Assembly (NCBI GenBank): GCA_021030915.1
Contig: JAGEMR010000041.1
Span: 1 to 64,000 of the forward strand
Direction of reading: 5' to 3'
DNA: 64,000 bases
Origin: Astrothelium macrocarpum
Taxonomy: Eukaryota; Ascomycota; Dothideomycetes; Trypetheliales; Trypetheliaceae
This document shows positions 56,622 to 64,000 of the stretch, piece after piece. The translations under genes were made by a program, and so were the position numbers. The notes below the pieces were generated by a model. That model had not been told where the DNA came from, ran no database searches, and saw nothing but the letters and a program-made list of their open reading frames with translations. Each line of letters opens with the position of its first letter. Within the stretch, counting starts at the first letter, position 1.

Positions 56622-56922
56622 ATGAGAGAGCTTCGATGGTGAAAGACATGTGTCATTCGCGCGGAGCGAGAGAGATGGAATGGGAAAATGTAGATGGCAG
56701 ACGATGGAGGTTGTTCTGGGTGATGGGGGTCCTGTAAGGTGCTTGGTAGAGTGATACCGTTCGGCGCGCTGGGGGGCAGAGAGGTCACGGGCCCGGCAAG
56801 TCTCGCTTGCTGCCGCCAAATTCGCCGACCAACATCAACAATCCGACTTTTTATTTCTTGCCCCACCTATCTACATTCCACACTGCACCCTCTGCCCTCT
56901 CACCCTTCACCCTCCCACCAAC
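56622..56922. promoter_or_regulatory. Bidirectional promoter of EAF1 and MAK11
   Basis: Only 301 bases separate the divergent start codons, so both promoters share this stretch. Its MAK11 side (56830-56920) is pyrimidine-rich on the + strand. Shared regulation of a chromatin subunit and a ribosome factor is possible but not shown. Confidence 0.65.
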
Positions 56923-58572
56923 ATGCCACCCAAGCGGAAGAGGGATGACGAGCTAGCAAATGGACAGTCCAAGAAGCCGGCCATCGACATTTCCCCAACC
57001 ATCAATTCTTCTTCACCTGTAACTATTCAAATCATCACTGGATCCTATGAACGAGTACTTCACGCTTTCACCGCGACCATCCCTCAGGAGAAATTCCAAT
57101 CAGCTCCAGACGAACCCAGTGAATCTCCCTCTGTCTCGTTCGCCGACACTTTTCTCTTCCACGCTCACCACTCCTCCCTCACCGCCCTCGCCATCTCGCC
57201 TCCTTCCACCACCAATCCCACCAAAACCACCCTCGCAACGGGCTCCACCGACTCACAAATCCACCTCTTCTCCCTCTCCACCACCCCGCCTCCCGCCTCC
57301 TCCAAACTCTCCTCAACATCCTCTCTCCTCCCGACGCCCATCCACGAAAACCCCCGGCACCGGCCCCTCGGCACCCTCCTCCACCACACCTCGTCCATCA
57401 CCACCCTCTCCTTCCCCAACCACTCCAAGCTCCTCTCGGCCTCGCTCGACAACTCCCTCGCCATCACCCGCACGCGCGACTGGACCGTGCTTGCGCGGCT
57501 GCGCGCGCCTGCCCCGAAACCGAGTCCGCACCGGCCGGCGGGCGACACGAGTCCCGCGGGCATCAATGGCGTCGCCGTGCATCCGAGCGGGAAGCTGGGC
57601 GTGAGCGTTGGGCGCGGAGAGCGGTGTATGAGGTTGTGGGATCTGGTGTCTGGCCGGAAGGCTGGGGTGTTGAAGCTGGCGAGGGAGGTGGTGGAGCGGG
57701 TTGCGGGCGTGGGCAAGTGGGGAAGGGGAGAGGGGCTGGGGGTGGTGTGGGAGGAAGAGGAGGGCGAGGAGTTTGCGGTGGGGTTTGAGAGGGGGGTGGT
57801 GGTGTTTGGGCTGGATGCGAGGCCGAGGTGTGTGATTGTGCCGGAAGGGGGGACGAAGGTGGGGAGGGTGAGGTATCTTCCTACCGGAAGGGAGGAGGAT
57901 GAGGACGGTGGAGAGGGTGCGACGGGAAAAAAGCGCGGGCACAAGATATTGGCTTTTGGTACGGAGGATGGGAGAGTGATGTTCTACGATACTGCGGGCA
58001 CGGGGGCCCGCATAAATAGTGATGTACAAGCCGAAAGCAACGGGAATGAAAACGGAGATAAAGATGCAGAGGAGGGAAAGTCGGCCGCTTTCCTTGGCCA
58101 GCTCGGCGGACGATCTGCTGGTATCACGTCACGAATCAAAGATTTCAAAATCTTAGGGGCATCGGACAAGATTGCACCCTCTGCAACAAAAACTATAGTC
58201 GTGATCACAGCAAGTAGTGATGGATCCGTACGGTTATGGCATCTGCCTCCTCATGAATTAGAAAAGGCTGAACCAGAGATGCGGAACGGTGAGAACGGCG
58301 AGAACGGTGAGAATGGAGTGCACGAGACGATTAAAGACGGTGCGGCAAGTGCAAATACAAATGGTAGCGAGCCGTCGCAAAGACAGATTGGCAGACTCCT
58401 TGCTGTTCAGGAAACAGGAAATCGCATCACTTGTCTGGAAGCCTTTATCATGTCCGCCGCCGCTTCTGTCCCAGAAGAAGTAAACGGCGAGCGAGACACA
58501 TTCAATGGTGTGGAATCGAGTGGCAGCGATGGAGAGGATGATGATAATGAGGACGACGAGGAAGAGGAATAA
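56923..58572 (+). CDS. MAK11: Ribosome biogenesis protein Mak11 (PAK1IP1-like WD40)
   Basis: WD40 protein of the nucleolus required for 60S subunit assembly. Single exon of 549 residues. The N-terminus is basic (MPPKRKRDDELANGQSKKP, a likely nuclear signal), then QIITGSYERVLHAF starts the propeller. Blades can be followed through HHSSLTALAIS, LATGSTDSQIHLFSL, LLSASLDNSLAITR, GINGVAVHPSGKLGVSVGRGERCMRLWDLVSG and VVITASSDGSVRLWHLP. The GVAVHPSGKL and MRLWDLV pattern is typical of Mak11/PAK1IP1. The C-terminus is acidic. It has an NGE-repeat and a filamentous-fungus-type insertion around 320-380. The coding strand is extremely C-rich to about 57480 and extremely G-rich from about 57590, so long false frames appear on the opposite strand. 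Confidence 0.9.
   Translation: MPPKRKRDDELANGQSKKPAIDISPTINSSSPVTIQIITGSYERVLHAFTATIPQEKFQSAPDEPSESPSVSFADTFLFHAHHSSLTALAISPPSTTNPTKTTLATGSTDSQIHLFSLSTTPPPASSKLSSTSSLLPTPIHENPRHRPLGTLLHHTSSITTLSFPNHSKLLSASLDNSLAITRTRDWTVLARLRAPAPKPSPHRPAGDTSPAGINGVAVHPSGKLGVSVGRGERCMRLWDLVSGRKAGVLKLAREVVERVAGVGKWGRGEGLGVVWEEEEGEEFAVGFERGVVVFGLDARPRCVIVPEGGTKVGRVRYLPTGREEDEDGGEGATGKKRGHKILAFGTEDGRVMFYDTAGTGARINSDVQAESNGNENGDKDAEEGKSAAFLGQLGGRSAGITSRIKDFKILGASDKIAPSATKTIVVITASSDGSVRLWHLPPHELEKAEPEMRNGENGENGENGVHETIKDGAASANTNGSEPSQRQIGRLLAVQETGNRITCLEAFIMSAAASVPEEVNGERDTFNGVESSGSDGEDDDNEDDEEEE
58285..58320 (+). repeat. Nine-base tandem repeat in MAK11
   Basis: Three copies of AACGGYGAG followed by a diverged fourth, coding for NGE-NGE-NGE-NGV. 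It is in frame, so copy-number change would not break the gene. Confidence 0.85.
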
Positions 58573-58686
58573 TGGTTTCAATTCTTGAGTAAAGAGGACC
58601 GTCAGTGTATAGATGATTCCAAGATCTAGATACCCATTGCTGCAACACCGCTCAATGCATCGCTCTATTTCGTTTTCAAATACATT

Positions 58687-61600
58687 TTACAAACTCATGG
58701 TGACGGTCATGCTATTACTGTGCACTAGCAACACCGGCGGCAAGCCCAAACACAGCACTTCGAGATCGCTTAGATACCGCACGCTGTCCTCTATGCTCTT
58801 GCTCGTCCCTTCTACAGGACTCGGGAGCGTGGTGAATATCACAGCTGTCTCTATACTTTCGCGCGATATGAGCTCGTTCAAGATCAAATGCTGCGCACGA
58901 CATGGAAGGTCGTTAAAAGAAAGCGGCACGGATTGTGGAAAGGGATAGCCTGTTGCTGGAGATGGTGTGTTCTCTGCTACGCTAGGAGATGTTGGCAGGC
59001 GCTCATCTGGATGGCTAGCCGGCCTGGTTTCGTCTTGTTCGCTCGGCGAAGCTTCCGGATCCATTGAGAACATAATAGAGCGTTGATTGCTTTCCTCAGC
59101 GGCGACCTTTGTCCTAGGAGTAGGATCAGAAGTAAGTTTTGGAGTTGAGGATCGCCGGTGTGTCTCGTGCAGTCCTTCAGAAAGCTCATGAACTCTGGCA
59201 TTTTGAGGCTGGAGACTCAATAATTTCCGTTGCCGGGGCTTTGATGAATTGTCTCTGCTATGTTGATTGCTCGGCTCTTCTGAGGTGCTTTCGAAGACAC
59301 TGTCATCCGTATCGGAATCAGAGTCAGAGTCGTCGCTGGTGGAATCGCTAGCGTGGCGGTTCCCGATTATATTTGGTCCAAGCGGCTGCGCCTGCATGCC
59401 CAAGCCTATTCCGAATTGACTAATACGACTTCTCGCACGAGGTTTTCTTGATCTATTAATCATGTTTCGAAAATGGTCAACGTGCTCGGCTATACTCGGA
59501 TGCCGTCCACCGTTTCCACTGCCGTTGCTTGACACTTTCCGGAGAGGGAGAATTTGGGGACCAGATGACTGCTTCGCTGATGAAGAGTCATCCCGTCGCC
59601 CTCGAGATCGCTGTACGTCGTTCCACCATTCTTCGCTGTCTAATGCATCATTCACGTAGTCTTCCGTATCGCTATTGGGGGCCGCTCCATTCACAATGAC
59701 CTCATACGAAGGAAGCTCGCCAGAAGCCAGGGCGAATACGAGTACTTGGGCTGTGATGCGCAGCTTGCCAAGCAAGGATTTAACGCGCCCTCGTTCTTCT
59801 TCAATATCAGATTCATACTCGACAAATACAATTACGCGGAGGCTGTAAGCTGTCTTCCATGATGGTACAGTATTTAAAATGCAGCCGAGTTGTAAGATTA
59901 GGGTATAAGTGTCAAAATTCGTAGTTAACACGCTGCGGGTATCTTCCCCTTCCGTGGCGATTTCAGCCGACATTTGGATGGGCCACAGGTCAATGTATTT
60001 CTTAGCATTCGCATGCTTCTTGCTTCGTCCTAATCCTACCAGAGCTTGGACACGTTCGAAACGGCTTGGTTTCGGTACTGGAATTTCTAGGTCTTGGAAT
60101 CCTTTAGCAATGGCAACATTAATCCGGAGTCTTAACAAGAGATCTTCGAGGACTGTGAGATAGCTTTGAACACTAACGGCGCCTTCCGGTCTGTCGAGAT
60201 CAGTTGGAAGATTGCCACGAAGTTTGTTATTAATAATTTCTGTTTGTGGGTTATGCAAGATATTTTGGGCATTCGAAGACGTTGGATTTCTTGGAGTTGC
60301 GGGCTGCGATTGCTGTGGTGTTGGTACATTAAGTAGTGGGCGACTTTTTCGGAGCTCATCCAGATTAAAGAATCCTAGAACGACAATATTTGGCCGCATC
60401 CCTCCCAAACCAGAGCTCAGCACTAGATTTCTTGAACCCCATTCTATCGTAGGAGATATGGCAATGTTGACGAATGCCTTGATTCTAGAAAAGTCAATGT
60501 ACTTTGTCCATGTGTTATGTTGCCGTCTGGATTCTGGCACAGCACTGGCAAAGTCTTCTGTAACGATGACATGTCCGAGAACGTACAAGGCGCCTTTCTT
60601 GAGCGAATTACAAAATTGGATTAGTTTGTATGAACGTCTCGGATCATTGACAAGAAGCAAAATTTGTGGTCGCCAGAACTTGACGTGTTCCTCTCTGAGG
60701 CGGAGAAGATACTTTCGGACTTGATGATATATTAGACTTTGCGATACATCTCCCCAACTTTTTGGTGGAGACGTGTAGTGAATGAGCAGGAATATGGCGA
60801 TGACAACAATGGCAGATGCTGAAGCATAAACTCCATCAACGAAGAACATGGTAGCCGCGCTTAATACTGTCCCTAGGAAGGCGGTCATCCAGTTGAAGTA
60901 ATGAAAGGATGGCCTGAAATTTGGTGCAGCACTAATCTTGAGCAAGAAGCATGCCAGATTGGTGACTAGGAATGTCATGAGGTATGCCATTGTAACGAAT
61001 GAGGCGATTTGATTGATGTCAGATAGGATCGTAAGTTGTGCCAGGACATAAGTGATGAAAATGGCGTGTATGGGGTCATCGCTTGCTTTTGTTCCTTGGC
61101 CAAAAACAGATAGTCCTGGTATTATCTTGTCTCGCGCCAAAGCTTGCAAGAGTTTTGCCGCACCAATCACTCCCATCAAAACCGAGAAGAAAGATGCTGC
61201 AAACTCCCCTAATAGTACGATTACACCTGAGCCGTTCACCTCTTGAATAACATTAGAATTAAGGTAGAGCGAGTTCCTTGTAACTGTGAATGCAAGAGCG
61301 AGTATGACCAGGCTATAGGCAACGAATGTCAGAAGCAGACCGTACAATGTGCCTTTGGGAATGGCCTTGCTAGGATGTTTCAAGTCGCCTGACATGCTGG
61401 CACCGGCAAAGATACCTGCTGTTGCAGGGTAGAGGATGGAAAAAAGGTCCTGCATATTCTCCCTTCCCTTGATCTGACTCCCATCAGCTCCTTTAGTGAA
61501 ACCAGGCCACATGTTCCCAAGAAATGTCTCAGCATCTATGCCTCGGTAGTCTATCCCTAACTCAGGACTATGAAAGGGCTTTATCAGGAGGGTTGATATT

Positions 61601-62798
61601 GGAATGCTGAACACGGCGACTAAAAGAATCGCTAGAAGACCGTTACTGCAGCGCGCGAAGAGTCCACTACCGGCAAGGCAAATGGCGGTACAAAGTAGCA
61701 GAACGATTGTCCCCCAGCCAAATTGCCACCAAAAGCTCTCGGGTAGCCATTTAGACCAATTCCCGTTCTTTGTCCCGAAATCCTCAAGCAAACAGTCAAC
61801 CAAACCAATAGCATTCATGCCGGTGTTGAGAACAAGGCCAAGATAGAAGACGATGCCAATGGCGCCTCCAAATTCGGGTCCAAGAGAACGTGAAATGAGG
61901 TAATAAGCACCTCCTCCACGGACAGTCCCATTGGTAGCTATCGCCGAAATTGAGAGAGTTGTTAGAAGATTGAGCAAATAGCAGGCAATGAGCATTCCTG
62001 TGATAAACTGATTAGATCCAGCTGTTCAGACGTGAGACATCCTCACAGAAGCCGCAGTAGGAAATGTGGTAGACTGCAAGGCATTGCATTCTCCACGGAT
62101 ATGCCATAGACTTCTCCGAGACATTTCTACGTGGTTAGGCATTGATTTACTTGAGAAGCATCTCTTAATATTGTACCATCTTTTATTAATGGAGGTTTTC
62201 CAATGCACATACAGCAAACCGTATCTTTTACAATCTACGACGCGTTCAGGTGCCAAGGTGGTGGTCCAATGATTTATTGTGGAATGAGAGGTCATGATCA
62301 CTTACCCATCATCGCAAGAAACCCGCTTTGGCCAAGTATAAAGCCAAAGCGGAGGAACATGAGAATGCTAAGCACATTCAAGCTCACTGGAACAAAAACC
62401 CCTGCAAACGTGCCAAGTTTAGGTGTTTCTTTGCTTTGACGTGGGGGTTTGTACTCAGTCGGCTGCCTAAGAGATTGAGACGATTGCCTCTTTCTGGTTT
62501 TGGGCTCATCTTCCTCAAGTCTGATCTTGCCACAACTTCCCCAGACGATCTTGTCCATCGAGAGCCATCCAAAGAGGCCTGCATTTTCTTGAGTGCCATC
62601 GAAGCGATCTTGATTTTGCAGACTGGAGTTCCGCTGCGGTGACGGACTAACCCGGGAAGATTGAGGATCTCGATGATTCATATACAGAGATGCTCGTCTA
62701 TTCAACTGAGCAGCCGTGTCTTCCGCAGTGCGGACTTGGAAACTGGTGCGACTTCGAAACATAGGTCTCTTGGCGTTACCTGGGGATAGAGAAGCCAT
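58687..62798 (-). CDS. VHC1: Vacuolar cation-chloride cotransporter (Vhc1-like)
   Basis: SLC12-type cotransporter moving K+ and Cl- across the vacuolar membrane. Exons 62798-62306 and 61997-58687 give 1,267 residues. The cytosolic N-terminus carries ENAGLFGWLSMDKIVWG and KLGTFAGVFVPVSLNVLSILMFLRFGFILGQSG, opening the amino-acid-permease-like core. Next come ISAIATNGTVRGGGAYYLISRSLGPEFGGAIG, GIFAGASMSGDLKHPSKAIPKGTL and GAAKLLQALARDKIIPGLSVFGQG, signature blocks of cation-chloride cotransporters. The C-terminal cytosolic domain has KFWRPQILLLVNDPRRSYKLIQFCNSLKKGALYV and a Ser/Asp-rich insertion (DSTSDDSDSDSDTDDS). The last part ends with DLEVLCLGLPPVLLVHSNSMTVTMSL. The intron is 308 nt, six times the local norm, with a donor GTAAGT and acceptor TCACAG. 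Convergent with MAK11 (114 bases apart). Confidence 0.95.
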
Positions 62799-63596
62799 CG
62801 CGAAAAGACTTGAAAAATCGAGTAAACGTGTTTGCAGTTCAATCTAGCAGTGGCAGTGAACGCTTCATTAAGTCAGTAGTTCCGGAAGCCAAGAATGGGG
62901 TCTCTCGTTAGGTTTTAATCTGCATCTTTCAGACACGTGCTGTTTGCCTGTGGCTATGGAATCCAAAGAACGTTCGGAACAGTGGGAACAGCATAAGATT
63001 GGTGTCGGAGAAAGCGCAGGTAAGACTGTCGAATGAGAAAAACCCTAAAAAACCGTCCGAAGCGTGGGGGTTTTGGGCCAGATGATTTCTGAGGTCACAT
63101 TGTCAACACGGGGGCGAAGGATGGAATGACGATCCGCCGCGCGCGTGCCCACCCATCTCTTCTAAGCCCCACCGACGACAGATACAGCTTGGCATACACC
63201 GCCATGACAAGGCATCAAGCCGGTGTGTGCTTCCTCGTGACAGGCCTGCTTGAATGTTTAAAATGCAGAGGTCAAAGACCGCACCGCTTCTGAGGAGTGG
63301 AAAGTGCTCGTATTGCGACTCCGGTTTCTCGGCTCTTCTGTCGAGAGGGGCCGACGGCTTAAGGGTACCTGCGAATCAAATTTGAATCTTTGTTTTTTCT
63401 CTTTTCACAACAAATCTCACGTTGCACTTGGTCCGGTGCACCACTGCGTATTTATAACTAGTAACGCTCATATCCGTTCGTTGACTACGTTCAAATTCAT
63501 CCATGTCTACTTACGTCCCGTACTACAATCTTTCCGTGCCAAAATCTCTCCTATCCACCAATCGTAGCATTCTACGTGCCTTCAATATAAAGAAGC
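62799..63596. promoter_or_regulatory. Divergent promoter region between VHC1 and the last gene
   Basis: 798 bases between divergent start codons. The area from about 63395 to 63595 reads as a pyrimidine-rich leader on the + strand. An 87-codon frame at 63304-63567 has no recognisable feature and probably belongs to this leader. Confidence 0.45.
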
Positions 63597-64000
63597 ATGT
63601 CTACGAGCAGACCACAGAGCTCGGAGCGGTCCAAAGTTCGTCCCGTACCAACACCAAGCTCTCATGAGCGTGTCCTATCCCTTGATGATGGGTCGCCTGC
63701 AAGAGCTTCACACACTGCAAAGCTAGCTACGCCGGTGCCCTCACAGAGTCTCGCCTCACGATCTCCACAGCAGACCTCTCGATCCAGTCAACTCGGAACT
63801 AAAGATCACTCACAAACTCAGACACCTCTTCCCGGGTTATCGGAGGGACAGTCGTCATTACCAGGACCTGGCGACTCAGCTTTGGCTCAAGCTCTTCGGG
63901 GATCATTGGGGCAAAGTCCGCCCAGATTTGGCACACCACCCCTTCGACAATATTCTCCGGCGGCTTTCGATGGCCATGATGAACGCCAAACAGTCAGAAG
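63597..64000 (+). CDS. 5' part of an unidentified gene, cut by the window end
   Basis: Open from the ATG at 63597 (MSTSRPQSSERSK) to the last base with no stop, 134 codons so far. The encoded part is Ser/Pro/Gln-rich and disordered (SSHERVLSLDDGSPARAS, QQTSRSSQLGTKDH, ALAQALRGSLGQSPPRFGTPPLRQYSPAAF). The LGQSPPRFGTPPLR segment looks like the long cytosolic N-terminus seen in several fungal membrane transporters and signalling proteins, but no domain is reached before the edge. The coding bias and the absence of stops in over 400 bases support a real gene. It is divergent from VHC1. Confidence 0.7.
   Translation, partial: MSTSRPQSSERSKVRPVPTPSSHERVLSLDDGSPARASHTAKLATPVPSQSLASRSPQQTSRSSQLGTKDHSQTQTPLPGLSEGQSSLPGPGDSALAQALRGSLGQSPPRFGTPPLRQYSPAAFDGHDERQTVR

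Noticed and set aside
57165..58029. Frames of 238 and 259 codons opposite MAK11
   Set aside because: Same bias artefact; the Ser/Pro/Arg-rich products lack features, while the MAK11 frame has clear WD40 repeats.
61998..62305. Box C/D snoRNA in the VHC1 intron
   Set aside because: CTGA and TGATGA-like words occur but not in a consistent box C/D arrangement with a terminal stem.
1..64000. CRISPR arrays, rRNA genes, telomere repeats, biosynthetic gene cluster
   Set aside because: None seen. The DNA is fungal nuclear, there are no regularly spaced repeats or TTAGGG runs, and the MFS and hydrolase genes are not accompanied by core biosynthetic enzymes.

Overview
The window is nuclear DNA of a filamentous ascomycete (Pezizomycotina; Dothideomycetes is a guess I cannot prove). 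The evidence is short GT-AG introns of about 45-75 nt with CTRAC-like branch points, a HET-domain gene, a Fot1/pogo-type transposon, AT-rich blocks of the kind left by repeat-induced point mutation (RIP), and ascomycete orthologues such as VHC1, EAF1/VID21, YTM1 and MAK11. Exon joins were derived by hand from splice consensus, reading phase and family similarity; nothing was run.

Region 1-26 kb looks accessory. It starts inside an AT-rich block (1-236). Then come phosphomannomutase (minus strand, three exons), a HET-domain gene, a phosphoglycerate-mutase-family gene and a cysteine-rich small secreted protein. Two hAT-type DNA transposons follow (8177-10846 and 17616-20125), each with matching terminal inverted repeats and a perfect 8-bp target duplication, both decayed to almost pure A/T. 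Between them lie a much less decayed Fot1/pogo element (11573-13726, TA target site, several stops in its transposase), a second small secreted protein and a class-3 lipase pseudogene whose catalytic serine motif is destroyed. A secreted alpha/beta hydrolase, an MFS transporter and a 71-residue three-exon protein close the region.

Region 26-64 kb looks like core genome with few repeats: pyruvate carboxylase, clathrin heavy chain, a zinc-finger-less fungal transcription-factor-like protein, a small secreted six-cysteine protein, beta-carbonic anhydrase, eIF3j, YTM1, a fucosyltransferase-like type II membrane protein, a small membrane-anchored protein, the NuA4 scaffold EAF1/VID21, MAK11, the vacuolar cation-chloride cotransporter VHC1, and the 5' end of an unidentified gene running off the window.

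The core genes do not form a pathway cluster, although YTM1 and MAK11 are both 60S biogenesis factors and eIF3j acts in translation. EAF1 and MAK11 share a 301-bp divergent promoter. The most unusual signal I saw is a within-gene switch of synonymous codon choice from C-ending to G-ending codons, in genes on both strands.
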